Origin: Hyparrhenia diplandra
Taxonomy: Eukaryota; Streptophyta; Magnoliopsida; Poales; Poaceae
Length of the DNA stretch: 64,000 nucleotides
Direction of reading: 5' to 3'
NCBI GenBank assembly: GCA_015847255.1
Contig: JADLZK010007182.1
Coordinates: 177,227-241,226 of the forward strand
Made by a program: the position numbers and the translations under genes. The notes under the pieces are model-generated. The model had not been told where the DNA came from. It made no database searches and saw only the letters and a list, made by a program, of their open reading frames with translations. Below are positions 22,831 to 34,837 of this stretch, piece by piece (positions within the stretch are counted from its first letter, which is position 1; each line of letters starts with the position of its first letter).

Positions 22831-24718
22831 TTCATGCCCCATCAACTGTGTGAGTGCATATGAGTTGTTTCTTCATCTTGTACATGAAATGAGTGGTTTC
22901 ATTAATTCATTGTTATTTTTATAATCTACTGCTTTCAGCTGTGGATTTCTTATTAACAATGATGTAATAAAAATATAATCTCTTGCATAATCAAACCTTC
23001 ATCAGGAGCAGTTAGCTATCAATGAAGGGAAGTCAGAACTCAGAAAAATAAGAAACTGGCATACAGTGAAAAATAGAGCAAGATTCTTCATTTCTTCAGT
23101 ATGACTAAAACACATATCAGTATCAGATACAGGTGGTAAGTGTAAACATAGCCAAAAGGCAACTTGTCTGGAAATTATGCAGTACAGATGATAGCACACT
23201 TCAGTCCATATACTACTATACAGGCCTATAAATTATGATGCACAGATGCTCCTGTCTCTTATAGAATCTCTTAGTGGTTCTCCTTTCTTTACAGCTTCAC
23301 TTTAATGCCAAAAATAAATAAATAGAAATCAGCGTACAAGATGGAACTATATACTCGATGCAATAAGCATATGGGTCTACCTGTTACTCATCTAATGAAG
23401 CACTACCATCTGGTTAATATGGTTGATGCTATCTAATTAAAAAATAGCAGCACTTGAGCAGTATGAAATCAGCAATCAAAGTATCAAGTAAGTAATTAGA
23501 AATTTGAATATGTAGTTGGTAAAATTTTTAAATAAATTTTAGCTATAAAACATATGTGCAAGAATTTACTGATGCAGAGGACACATATGGAATTTATTTT
23601 GTACAGCCACAACTGCATCCAACTAAATATATAATATGATGAACCAAAAAAAATCAGATGCATGCAATAGTGTGGATTTGTAAAACCTTAACAATGAACT
23701 GGTTATTGATTTGTACTCAAAAGTTAACAATGAACTGGCTTACGAAAAAAAATAGCATTATAATTTGCACTCCCTCTTGTAGGAATATAAGGTCAGGGCT
23801 GACCAATCAGTAACTGTAGTTCTCCGCAGATCCCCACGGTTCCATCTAAAAGAAGTTTCGGCAAGACGCTGTTGCCACCAAAACACTAGGAGAGCTCTCC
23901 TAACAGAAAGACTAAAAAACTAATAGAAAGACTGCAAAGTAGAAAATCAAGAGATTCTGAAAAGTAGAATAATAGGAGAAATGCTGAATTGGAGCCTTTG
24001 GCAAGGATGAAAAAGACGGAATGAGTCTGAGCTACTTTGTCAAGATCCTTGAGGCATTCGTCCCATTTCTAGGCCAAACAAAAGCTGAATCATTGCTCAC
24101 ATAATTTTCACTTCCTACCAAAGATGCGCTGTTCATAACAATGCTGGAGAGGAAAAGACCATAGGCTGAACACACTCTGTTTTCTTGAAAAGGAATTGTG
24201 TAGGCCAATAGTAAAAAGCACATCGAGGCTAACCATTCTAGCAAAGCAGCACTGGATCAAAATTCACACATATATGTTCCATGCAGGTTTTTTAGCAGCA
24301 GCATCAGGAATATTGGTTCAAAGTTATAAACAAGGAAAATTGTGGTCTACAGAACAATTGAAAATGACCATTATATTTTGGTGAAGCCTAAAACTAGTGA
24401 TGTACTATCCACTAAACCGAAGAAAAGCAGGATGGAGCAATCCAGTAATCCACGGTTGCAGGCCACCACTACACCACCGTCCATCAAAAAAAAAAAAGAA
24501 AACAAATGTTAGCCAGAAGTTAATATCCTCACTGGTAGAAAAAATAAACAATCAAAATAATCCTTATCCCCAATCTTCCTACTCGCCTTGCACCAGAAAC
24601 TATTCTGCCTTGATGTCATCTGCAGATCACCTAATCGATCAGTGCCGAATGATTTTGGTAGGAATTCTAGACGATTTTTTTGGGAGTATCCACAGAAGAG
24701 TGACATTGACGCTTGGAT

Positions 24719-25213
24719 TTACCAAGTTTTATTTTGCATAGGATCAACATCTTTTTTGACCGAACTGCATAGGATCAACATCAGGACGATAGAAACAAAA
24801 AGCACAACGCATGAAGATAAAATAAAATAACAATTATATTCATCCAAGCAAACATGAGCAAGCTGAGTAAATTCAGGCGTACCAGGCGGAGCGAGTGCGG
24901 GTGCGGGTGCGGCGGACCGGAGCAGGACCCCGACCCCGAGCGCGGCGGTGACGGCGGCCGCGAATGCCGCCGTGAGGCGCGGGGACGCCGCGGCGAAGTT
25001 GACGTCCATCGCGGGCGCAGCAACGCGCCACCGGCGCGAGATGGCCGAAGCCACGACCGCGGACCGGAAGGGCAGCTTGGACACGAACGGGTCGCTGCCG
25101 CAGCCGCCCTCGTCCCCGCCGTAATCCTCGCCGGCAGCGTTGGTCAGTCCGGCGGCGTGGCCGGCGAGGGAGAGGACGGACTGCGTTAATGCTCGTCGGT
25201 GTGCTGACAGACA
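24719..25213 (-). CDS. F-box-like ORF fragment (copy 2)
   Basis: Essentially identical to the minus-strand ORF at 2875-3369, with the same LPFRSAVVASAISRRWR motif, the same C-terminal hydrophobic segment and the same lack of a nearby ATG. Near-perfect conservation of this GC-rich stretch between copies contrasts with the more diverged right end of the duplication. Confidence 0.4.
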   Translation of the reverse strand, partial: CLSAHRRALTQSVLSLAGHAAGLTNAAGEDYGGDEGGCGSDPFVSKLPFRSAVVASAISRRWRVAAPAMDVNFAAASPRLTAAFAAAVTAALGVGVLLRSAAPAPALAPPGTPEFTQLAHVCLDEYNCYFILSSCVVLFVSIVLMLILCSSVKKDVDPMQNKTW

Positions 25214-25522
25214 TCCCTACACTATAGCACCTACGTTCATCCTAGCCGCACATCAGCCATGGATGGACGGCTCAAATGACCGGCCGCCCGTCGCATTCGC
25301 CATCATCCATCCGGCATGGCAGGCAGGCGCCGAGCACAAGGAGTAAAAAGATTCTCAGCTACGAGTAGACTGCTCCACGTGTCGGCTGGCGTTGCATTTA
25401 CCACATCCTCCTCGGCTCCATAGGAGAGAAAACCACTCCACTGTTCATTTACCACAGCACCAGCCACAAGCACTCCTTTCCCTCTTCTCCACCCGATCTA
25501 TCAGCCGACCAGCCACCCCCCA

Positions 25523-27116
25523 ATGCCATTCTCGCCGCCGCCGCCGCCGGCGGCGGATGTCATGGCGGTCGATGAGGCACCACCCAATCCTAACTCTACC
25601 CCAACCTCAACCTCACACGGCCGGTCATCCGAGGATGACATGGCGGTCGACGAGCCATCTTTGGAGGAGGCGGAGGAAGAGGATGTCAGGGTGCTCGACC
25701 CACCACCACCGAAGGCTTCAGGATCACGCGGCCGCAGAGGTGCGGACGCCCGTTATTGGTCGGCGGAGGTGGAGGAGATGAGGTCTTCGCTCCATCGCAA
25801 GAAGCTCCTCCTCAAAATGTGCCGCAGGTACGGCATCAGCGAGGACCAGTACAGGCCGTTCTGCGCCGAGGATGGCTGGGGCCCCTGCAAGATGCCGCCG
25901 GAGGACTCCGTCTGCGTGTACAAGGTCATGCTCCAAGTTGGAGTGCGCTTCCCGTTGCACGACTTCTACTCAAGCATCCTTACACACTACCGCATCGCGC
26001 CCAGCCAGCTCGTTCCGAATGCGTGGCGGTACCTGGCCGGCTTCGTGCTTGTATGCGATGGCGCCCGCGTCAAGCCGACGGTGCCCATCTTCCGGCACTA
26101 CTTCAAGCTCAGTGCCGCATTTGGCTCCAAGCTAAAAAGGGTGGTATAGTTTCTTGCCTCACAAACAGTTTTTCAGTCATGCCGAGAGTTATCGCGCCCC
26201 CGATGGATGGAGGAAATTATTTTTCTTCCTCGAGTCGCGCTCGCCAGAATCGGCATGGCGTTGTCCTACGAGATGGGAAAGCCCATCCAACGCAGCATCA
26301 AGCAAGCTGCACAGGACGACATCGACAAGTTGGACACGTACCAAGACAAGAATTTGCAGTCCGTGCTCTCCAAATGTGACAAATTAGAGCTGCCACCGGT
26401 GAGAGGGACCAACATCACCCCCACACAAGTATAAAGAGATGTCTAGTATCATAGATCACCCTCCACAGCAGCCAGCTGTTGCCATGGCCCCATCGTCGTC
26501 AGCACCACCGCCACCGGAGTCGATCACCCCTGAGGCTAACCATGATGCCCATGAGACACCAGTTCGTGCTGACAGCCGTGATCGTGAGCGTGAGCAATCC
26601 AAATGGCAGATGTTCATGCAAAACATGTCAGGGGCATTCGAGGAGATGCGGAGGACCGAGGAAGATGCCCACAGAGTCAAGGAACAACTACTTGAAGAAA
26701 AATCCAAGCATGAAGCAGATGTTGCTCATCTTAACAAGGAACTTGGGGCGGCCAAAGCCGAGCACACGGCCCAAGTCGCCAAACTCTTGGCAGAGAAAGC
26801 CAAGTCCGAGGCGACGGTGCGTCAATTGACGGAGGAGCTTGAGACGGTGAAAACCAAGGCCAGCCAATTGGCGGAGGATTTTTGCCAGGCCGAAGCCAAG
26901 CACGCGGCAGAGGTGAAGGCTCTCAATGACGAGTGCCAGCTCAAGGTCGCGCACGCGCAGGGCCAGGCGCTGAGGGAGACGTGCAGCGCGCTGATGAAGA
27001 CCATTCAGGACCACTTTGTGGCAAACTACCCGATCACCGAACCCGTGATCCAGACGCCACCTCCAGGATTTCCTCCTCATCCAGAGCTCCAAGCACCAGT
27101 GACCCATGCCGAGTAA
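25523..27116 (+). pseudogene. Gypsy-type transposon-domain/coiled-coil gene, copy 2
   Basis: Same gene as at 3678-5269. The first frame ends early at 26149 (SKLKRVV, stop) because the A-run at 26134-26138 is one base longer than in copy 1. A missing G near 26275 and a 2-base loss near 26404 (gagaggg versus gagagaggg) move the frame again. From 26439 the linker and complete coiled coil are open to 27116, so the junction that is broken in copy 1 is intact here. The copies are therefore broken at different places. The N-terminus has one extra proline codon in the CCG run. Confidence 0.75.
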
Positions 27117-28671
27117 GCGGGTTTAGCTTCCCTGCTTGTCTCTTTTTTATTAAAATCAAAATACATTGCTATGTTCTGCTCTGCCATGTAAGTAAATTGT
27201 AGAATATGCACACTGGTGATCAACTGTTGATTACTAGTTCCTTCAAAAAAAAAAAAACTGTTGATTACTAGCATTCTTGTGTGTTTATTGTAGCTTCCAT
27301 CAGACAAGAAAAGAAGAGGTGGAAGCTAGAGAGGGCACCATAGGAACCGACCAGACTATGCAGGACCTCATGATGACGAGGGGCCCGAGCATCAACCCCA
27401 CGATCCTGAGGCCCAAAGTGCTCCCTACAGGATTTCCTTCTCATCAAGCTCCCGAGCATCAGTGACCATAGTAGTGTAAGCGGATTAACTTTCTTGCTTG
27501 GTTGTCCTTGTAAACTCAAAACGCAGTCCTCTGTTGCTCTGTTATGCTCTGCTATACAAATTTGTCTTCCTTGCTTATTTTTCTTTGTAATAAGCAAATT
27601 CAGCCTCCTTACTTGTTTTTTTTAAAAGAAAAACTTAAAAAAATGTGTTGCTCTGTGCCTCTGTTCTACTCTTCCGTGTTCACTGTAGAATATGTTATCC
27701 AGCGATCAACTGTAAATTGTTATATTCATTTGTGCTCTATTTTTTTTTTTGGTAAAGTCGGTGTCCTGATTGTTCAAGGATAGACAATGTCCATGTCTTC
27801 ATTACTGTGTTATATGTTTCCTGTGATGTAAGTCTTTCTGGTAATGTATATTTTTTTTTCCAAACCAAAGTAGTATATGAAGATCGTTTATACAATGACT
27901 ATTCTAGTTATGACCTATCTAGCCGAGCAAATAATTTTAGATATGACTATAGTGACTTAGATTTGATGTCTATCCTTTTTCTTTTATGTTAGCATCAATA
28001 TTTGTCTAATGTTATTTAAACGTTCATAGGAGTGGGAGTGACCAGAGGCCAGGGAGGAAACACCAGAATGATCTGCACATGGAAGAACTTGAACGCCATA
28101 AGAGTGTCTTTATGACTTCGGCGTAGCTTTTGTGCAGCTTGCATGGCTCATTGGCAACTGTTCTTTTGGGTTAGTGTAGTTGGAGGGTGGATGACCATAG
28201 GTAACTCTAAGTTAGATGGATCTCATTTGAAGCCCACATGTGTGAGGCTGCTTTGGAACCTGTAATGCACTACTAGTGGTCTCTGTTGGCTGCTCTATTC
28301 GGTACTCTTGATGTTCTAAGTTATTTCTCTTGCATTCTGTTACTTATGAAATTGTGGTTTTGTTGCTTTTCATTGGTGATAACTTGTTGGGAGATAAAGA
28401 TGGCCTATGGTGCAAACAATAGTTGGATGCTGTGACTGCCTTTGTTAGTTTGCTTTCCACTTGATTTTTCTAATTTGTCATGTATGTCATCAAATCCATC
28501 CATACCCTAGCAACAACCACTGCTTTCTGGTGCTGATGGCAGTGTGTGTGTGCCCATGGATTCCAAGGCAGCCACGAGAGGGGTTTTGATGCAATTCTGG
28601 TTCTCTTTTTTTTTTTTTTGTCATGGCAGCCACCAATGATAAATTTGACAAAGCACCACCAAACTCTATAG

Positions 28672-29082
28672 ATGAGGCCAACATTTTTTTTATATATGCC
28701 TGTGATGTCAATTCTCTTACATTTCAACTTCGTGATGTTGGTCATCAGTGATGCTAATTATTTGACTGAGGCTATACATGTATTTCATTTGATAGAAATG
28801 GCTAGGTACTATGTCATTTTCAATGGCAAGCATGCTGAGATTTACATGTGTTGGGGTGACTGCAGTAGGCATGTTCTTGGGGTGAGAGGTGCTAGATACA
28901 AGAAATATATCAACTATAACCAGACTGTTAGAGAATATCAGGCATCCATGGGAGATGTCTATCCATCTACTGAACCAGCACCTCTACTCCCATATGGTCC
29001 TTTGACTCATGATAGTTTTTGCTCCAATCGATTATTCCTCCTCCTGATTATCAAGGTAAGGGTGGTTGGTGGAAGGTGTTAA
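28672..29082 (+). CDS. RNase H1 N-terminal-domain ORF (copy 2)
   Basis: The domain begins with the methionine at 28798 (MARYYVIFNGKHAEIYM) and continues past CSRHVLGVRGARYKKYINYN with the extra codons QTVREYQASM that copy 1 has lost. The tail is TEPAPLLPYGPL and further unrelated residues, ending at 29082. The domain is nearly complete (about 50 residues). No catalytic RNase H part is nearby, so at most it is a nucleic-acid-binding remnant. The T-run at 28684-28692 is longer than in copy 1 and changes the upstream frame. Confidence 0.55.
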   Translation: MRPTFFLYMPVMSILLHFNFVMLVISDANYLTEAIHVFHLIEMARYYVIFNGKHAEIYMCWGDCSRHVLGVRGARYKKYINYNQTVREYQASMGDVYPSTEPAPLLPYGPLTHDSFCSNRLFLLLIIKVRVVGGRC

Positions 29083-30268
29083 TCACCTCTCTTGTGGTCT
29101 TGATGGTTGGCATTTGGATGAAGGGCGCCAACATGGGCACTTGATGGCATTGAGTGCCCCGCTTAGGCCTGTGATGACTACAGCTAAATCTTGGATGAGC
29201 TGCTGCTGGTGTGTACTGATTTCTATCTTCAGTTTGTGTTCAGCATCTCCTTTGTGTTGTATGAGGACACCTGAGAACTGATTAGCTTGATGTTGTTGTT
29301 AATTCGGCTCCCTCCATTGCTACTGTTGTAAAGGCTATGGTGTTGCAATAGTATCTGTTGATCTCTGTTGCCTCTCCGAGCTGTGGAGTCAAACACGTTC
29401 TCTATTGGGCCTGGCTTGTTTGCCGCCGCCCTGCTCTCGCTGGTCGCTGCTGTGCCATCGCCCCCCGCAATGCGCCATCGCTCCTTGTGCTCGAACTTCG
29501 CGGTCATGGCGGCATCGCCGCCCCCCCCATGCGCCCACGCCAGCGCCAGGCGAGCGGGGCGCACCAGGTGAAGCCACAAAGCTAGCCAAGGCCACTTCCA
29601 TTTCTCCTTTGTTCTATTTGTTCGTTCTTTTCGATATTTACCGAACCGAACCGAAAGAACCGATATCGAAATTGTTCCGTACCAAGTTAGAAACCTAAGC
29701 GATCGGTTCGATATACTGAATGCCTAGGGTGAGATGAGGTGGTAGGGTCTGGGGCCCACGTGGTTTCCCTCCGCTCCGCCACCGCGCCTCCTGCGGATCT
29801 CGGTCTCCGTTTCCTACACGGGATCCCCGCGAGCTGGGCGGCGGTAACGGCTATGATGGAGGGGGATGACACCCACGGCTTTGACAAGGTTCCCATGGAC
29901 ACCCCGACGCCAGACACGCCTAGTGGATCGGGCCACCGCATAACGTCATCGTGGGCGGCACCGACGCCCGCCAGGCGCCGCCATGGTCGCGCGCGGCTTT
30001 TGCGCGCGCGCACGCGGCTACGCCAACAGCGCCATGGCTAGCAATGTCACCCCTCCTACTCGTTGGCGTGGGAGAGGGCGAGGGGCTGCGGCGTTGTCGC
30101 GAGCAAGGGAGGAATGGGAGAAGAGGAGTTGCGGCGTGGAGGCGCCACATGGCTTGGTGTCGGCGGATGCATGGCTTGAGGCGAGGACAAGGTGACGGCG
30201 CACCACCACCATCGGGAAAGAAGTTGTGGGCCGATATGCCATCAATGGCGAGACTTCGCCACACCCCT

Positions 30269-30591
30269 CACCGCCGATGAATTAGGTGTGAAGAGAGAAT
30301 GATGGAACGCTTGTGGTAAGGCTACGATTTGTTGTGCACGGTAACTATATCCATCCGGGCCAAAACCAAACACAATCTCAATTCAGCCAAGCTCGTTTGG
30401 ATCGATGAACCAAAGAGGGTGTACCACGGGAGCCGTGCTCGGCTGGCCGGGGACGGAGCCCGACTCCCGACAGCCCGAGCTCCGGCCCCTATGGATCTGC
30501 AAGTATGTGGAGCCCCTTCTAAGCCCCTCCTTGCATTTTATGCATAACTATATAGATTAAGAGGGGCTAAGCATGGTTAGAGCTTTATTAT
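30269..30591. other. No gene seen
   Basis: Continues from copy 2 of the duplication to the left end of a solo LTR. Mixed composition with no ORF, tRNA or transposon end that I can support. Confidence 0.5.
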
Positions 30592-31917
30592 TGTTGACAC
30601 GACCGTGGTGATCGCCCCAACACACCGGTGCAGGACACCCATCGAGGTTGCACACAACCCGCAAAACAACGAGAATCGCGGCGCGTAACCGGCAAACCGA
30701 TCGAGAGATCGAAAAGGCCGATGTTGAGCCCGGTTTGGTGAAAACGCCCCTTAACGCCCTTTAGAAAGATCCGTCGACGCACGCGAGGGATCTCCTAGGA
30801 CCAACAAAGGCCGCCTAGGATGCCGACGAAATTCATGGAGAACGCCCCGAATAGGAAGGTAGAGGGGTTGGAGAAGCGAAATTAGGAAACGGGGAGAGTA
30901 TTTATGGTTTTTGATCGATTGGATATTGTCGGGGACCTAAATATTGGGCCCCGAGACATTCTCCAAACTATGAGAATCTGCCGGCATGCCAAGGCCCAAG
31001 AAAAACCTAGCCCGCTATCATCCTCAAGACGGAGGGACGGCCCGACGGACGATGGACGTGCCATTGGCCACGACGCTCACATAACGACGAAATCGGCCCA
31101 CCGCGGCCCCAAAGCGGCCCAAATGGAGTCACCACGACGTAAAGAGCTCATCACGCTCACGCCCGGACAAGGTCAAGGACCTCCGCCGGACAACGAACCA
31201 TGACGTTCCACGCCGACGGCGGCCAAACCATGGCTCGGACTCGACCACGCATCTCCCGTTTCGTCCGAGGCCGGCCTAGCCTCACCGCCCCTCGGGAGAA
31301 ATCTCCGCTTCGTCCGAGGGTGGCCTAGCTCACCACCCGGGCGCAAAAACCCCGCCGCCCGAGGAGACCCAGCTCTCCATCCTCGGGTGAGGCAGCCCAA
31401 CCAGCCCGTCTAGGGTCGCCGACCCTCGGGCGTGGGAGGTTCCGTCGGGAGGATGGGAAACCGCCGCATTCAATGCGGTCGCACGACAGCGAGGCGCCAG
31501 TGCTATCGATTACGCCTGGTCAAATCGAACCGCCAATCGTCTCCCAATCCGACCGATGGGGACGCGCAGCTGAACCGGTGGCGTGTTACACCACCCCGCA
31601 CGGGAAACCGAGAACGACACTTTGTTCATTTCGGAAAAAGCGAATCAAAACGCCACGTTGGGCCGGACCCTCGGGCACTTGACACGCATAGCCGGCAACC
31701 TGCAGGACCGCCCTCGCCATGCGGACCGTGAGGGACGCCTCACAGACCCCGGGGCCGCGCCCGGGGACGGCACGTCCACCATCGGATCAGGACGCGTGTC
31801 TTCGTCCAGCAACATCCAAGCCAGCCCACCCCTCGGCAGCGCACATGCAACCAGTGTAGCCTCGGGAATTAGCCACCTAGGCGTCCACCTGTGTAAACAT
31901 TATCTCTCTCCTTCTCC

Positions 31918-31925
31918 TATAAAAG
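31918..31925 (+). promoter_or_regulatory. LTR TATA box
   Basis: TATAAAAG followed by a G-run, placed about 390 bp before the end of the nested solo LTR, where the U3/R boundary is expected. Orientation suggests the element was transcribed on the plus strand. Confidence 0.6.
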
Positions 31926-31950
31926 GGGGGAGTAATGCCTCATTAGGGAG

Positions 31951-32007
31951 GATTCGATTCTATTCGATTCGATTCGTTTCGATTCGATAGGATTCGATTC
32001 GATTCGA
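31951..32007 (+). repeat. (GATTC)n pentanucleotide array in the LTR
   Basis: About eleven GATTC/GATTCGATTC-type units with small interruptions, starting 26 bp after the LTR TATA box, so it would lie at the start of the LTR transcript. Likely a slippage-prone repeat. Confidence 0.8.
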
Positions 32008-33002
32008 GCCCGCTCAACTCCAGTTCACGCGGAGGAAACGCACACCACCACCACCATAACCACGATCGTGGGGCTTGAGACCCGCTCTCTCCCCGCGGCG
32101 CTGTAACCCCACCGCGGGCTCACCTTTGAGAGCGAGGTAACACGAGCAGACACACCCCTCGCTGGGCGTAGGGCCCCGTTGGCTGAACCGGGATAAACCC
32201 ATTGCGCCCCGTGTCCATCTTGCGCCACGCCATCGAGGGAGGAGGCACACGGCTTATAAATTCTTTATTGCCGGCACCGAAGCACCCACCGTTCCTCGAA
32301 ACGCCCGACAGATATAGATGGGATCAAATCGGTCATGAACCACTCATTATATAGGGGGGTGGTCTTATCCGAAACCATGTAGACACGCGTTTACATTCAC
32401 CAAACCTTCCAAAAAAAGAATAGAAATGAAATCGGTTCGAACAAGCAAAAAGCGCCGCAACGGGGAGCCGGACGCACGGGCCTGGCCAAACCGGATCTCA
32501 TAAGGCGGCGCCGCCGTCGTGCACGCCTGTGAGGGGGTAGCATCCGGCGCGCCTCCGGACCACAGTCTAGAAAGGGACCGCGGTTCGGGGTACCGCCGGA
32601 TGCCTCGACCGGACCGGCCGAACGCCGCAGAGCCGGCGTCCGGCGCATCTCGACTCAATCCGTAAAGGGTTGTTCCCTAGGGCACCGCCGACGCCTCGAT
32701 GGTCTTGCGCCGGACGCGCCTTGGTCTGAGTCCCAAAGATCGACACGTGCTTCCTACGGCTCGTTGCCTTCTTCGTTGAATCTTTTTGATCTTCCGGCTT
32801 TGCCATCGAACTCCAAACATACCTATTTGACACGCGTCTAAGTTACCAAAAATATATATATATATAACATTTTTGAGTGTTAACAATTAGCCCGGTCTAA
32901 ATTTTTTCGTGCCTACGTCACCTGGGCTGGCCACCGCCAGGACGGGCGAGCCACACGGGCAGGGCCACCTTTACAAATACGCCAGAGCGACCAGCTATTA
33001 TA

Positions 33003-33237
33003 CTCCCTCCGCTCCACAATACTTGCAATTTTTTGACTCATATAAATTGTGTTTGATTCGCCGTCTTATTTAAATTTTTTATGTAAATTATAAAACAAAC
33101 AAAACGTCATTACAATATCTTTAGTGATGTAATAAGTCATAACAAAAGTGATAATATTTATTAAAAAAAGGTGAATAAGATGAGAGGTCAAACACAATTT
33201 ATATGAGTCAAAGAAAAATATCGTGGAACGGAGGGAG
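33003..33237. mobile_element. Stowaway-type MITE
   Basis: CTCCCTCCGCTCCAC at the left and its inverted partner GTGGAACGGAGGGAG at the right, flanked by TA on both sides (33001-33002, 33238-33239). The interior also pairs (caattttttgactcatataa versus ttatatgagtcaaag). Typical Tc1/mariner-derived MITE of grasses. Confidence 0.9.
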
Positions 33238-33521
33238 TAATATAGAGCTTTGAATAGCCACAGCATGAACGACCCTAGAGCCGGTTGTTGTTGGTTTGCT
33301 TTTTGGCTGCCTTCCGCTTCCAGGAATCCTGGCAACACCTCCGACGCGCCTGTGGCCGGTTGCTCGCTGCTCCCCATCCCCTGCCGTGGCAGAGCGTACA
33401 GTACTCTGCCTCTGCGTGTTGATGAGAGATGGACAAGACCAGACCTCTGCTTTGCAGGCGAGTCCTCGGAGCTCAGCTCAAAACGCGCGTGGCTGGGTTT
33501 GACTTCGGGATTTTATTCGAT

Positions 33522-33805
33522 TTGGGCCTTGTTTATGGCTAAAATTTGTGACATTTTGCCACTTTCTCTCCATCACATCACATTAAATACATCAAAAGAC
33601 ATATTTTGGCGTATGTTTGCAAAAAGATTAAATGTAGGTAAAAAAATAATTAATTACACAGTTTAGATGTACATTACGGAGGCGATTCTTTTGAACGCAG
33701 TTCTTCCATAGTAGGATGATATTTACCACTAACAAACAAAACACGCTACGATTAACAAATACGATGTGACATTCGGTTCTAAATATTTACCATCTAAACA
33801 AGCCC
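33522..33805. mobile_element. MITE with GGGCCTTGTTTA ends
   Basis: Left end GGGCCTTGTTTA and right end TAAACAAGCCC are inverted repeats around an AT-rich, noncoding 280 bp. No clear target duplication was seen. It sits about 400 bp upstream of the Ole e 1-type gene and may form part of its upstream region. Confidence 0.6.
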
Positions 33806-34089
33806 TCTCGAGTCTCGACTCGTCGAGGTTGGGAGATGACTCGCGCCTCTGACCTTTTAGTTTGATGAGGGGCCCGGCTGTCTGCGTTCTTAATTTGAGC
33901 CGTCGGCGTGGCGTGCTAGCGACTACTGGCGTGCATGAGGCCGGCCGGAGCGGAGCCGACCGTGGGTGGCCTCCACGACGGACGGATCCATGGGTGGCGG
34001 CTGAGGATATCTACCGACACGACACGTACGAACTGGAGCGCACGTCGTCGTCGAGTTTGGGTTGGTTGGGGTCACGACGAATCCCTCCC

Positions 34090-34097
34090 GATAAAAG
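34090..34097 (+). promoter_or_regulatory. TATA-like box of the Ole e 1-type gene
   Basis: GATAAAAG lies 119 bp before the ATG at 34216, which would give a 5' leader of roughly 90 nt. It is a variant of TATAAAAG; the only such string in the upstream 200 bp. Confidence 0.5.
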
Positions 34098-34215
34098 CGC
34101 ATTTGGCTGCCCGGAATTTCGCTGCCCGCAGCCGCCACCAATCTCTCCTCTGCTGTGGTTTTCAGGAGCGTGTTGGCACCTATCGGACATCGGAGGCGAG
34201 CGCGACACAAGTACA

Positions 34216-34837
34216 ATGGCGCGCATCAGGTGCATGCCCGCGCTCGCGCTCGCGCTGCTGGTGGCCGTCGTCGTCGTGTGCGCCGAGGCGCGGCTGCCGG
34301 ACTACCACCCGTCGTCGGGGTTCACGGTGACGGGCAAAGTGCAGTGCCAGGACTGCACCAAGAACTGGAACGCCTACGCCTACAACGGCAAGCCCATCCC
34401 CGGTTCGTTCCTTTTCCACCCTTCCTTCCGACCCCTCCTCTCTCTCCTGCCCCGACCGGCTAATTAACCCACCATGTCCATTGTCCACGCGCGTACGTGC
34501 AGGCAGCAAGGTGAGCATCACGTGCCTGGACAACAGGCGCCGGGTGGTGTACCACGGCTCGGACGACACGGACGGCCAGGGCGTGTTCAACATCGAGGTG
34601 CCCAACAAGGCGAGCAACGGCCGCGACGACGTCATCGAGGCGTCCCGGTGCACCGTCCGCCTTGCCTCCTCGGGCGACGCGGCCTGCGCCGTCTTCACCG
34701 ACTTTAACCGCGGCAAGGCAGGCCAGACGCCGTCCCGCCTCACGCACGCCTCGCCCAGCAAGGTCACCTACGCCGTCGGCCCCTACTACTTCACCCTGCG
34801 GCAGTGCGACCTCGTCAAGGACGCCTGCAGCTACTGA
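34216..34837 (+). CDS. Ole e 1-family secreted protein (two exons)
   Basis: Exon 1 is 34216-34402 and exon 2 is 34503-34837, split by a 100-nt GT-AG intron in phase 1 (CCCG|GTTCG, TGCAG|GCAGC). The 173-residue product has a signal peptide (about residues 1-25, ending CAEA) followed by the Pollen_Ole_e_1 domain: VTGKVQCQDC (Cys44, Cys47), then Cys70, Cys112, Cys124, Cys164 and Cys171. Family members are secreted, disulfide-rich cell-wall or extracellular proteins of unclear molecular role, often in growing tissue or pollen. Length is normal, both splice sites fit and codon use is GC3-rich like other grass genes, so it is probably functional. Confidence 0.9.

Larger units (their letters stand above)
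22366..30268 (+). repeat. Segmental duplication, copy 2
   Basis: Direct repeat of 1-8430. It begins at a string reading gtgagtgctagtgggtaagc and ends near acacccct at 30268, where copy 1 is interrupted by a solo LTR. Copy 2 lacks the terminal ~80 bp of the LINE remnant and the TAA microsatellite of copy 1, and carries its own frameshifts. Sequence after 30268 up to about 30590 continues without recognisable features and has no counterpart in copy 1 within the window. Confidence 0.95.
30927..32310 (+). mobile_element. Nested solo LTR with 5-bp target duplication
   Basis: Begins TGTCGGGGACC, the left end of many grass gypsy-type LTRs, and ends ACGCCCGACA. GATAT flanks it exactly at 30922-30926 and 32311-32315. 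It carries a promoter-like TATAAAAG at 31918. At 1384 bp with no gag or pol, it is a solo LTR inserted into the LTR at 30592-32885. Confidence 0.88.
30592..32885. mobile_element. Outer solo LTR (interrupted)
   Basis: Starts TGTTGACACGACCG and ends GAGTGTTAACA, so the ends are TGTTGACA/TGTTAACA. The flanking 5-mers are ATTAT (30587-30591) and ATTAG (32886-32890), four of five identical. It is interrupted by the solo LTR at 30927-32310; without it the outer LTR is about 900 bp. On the minus strand an ataaatactctcc string near 30895 could be its TATA region. No internal genes. Confidence 0.65.
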
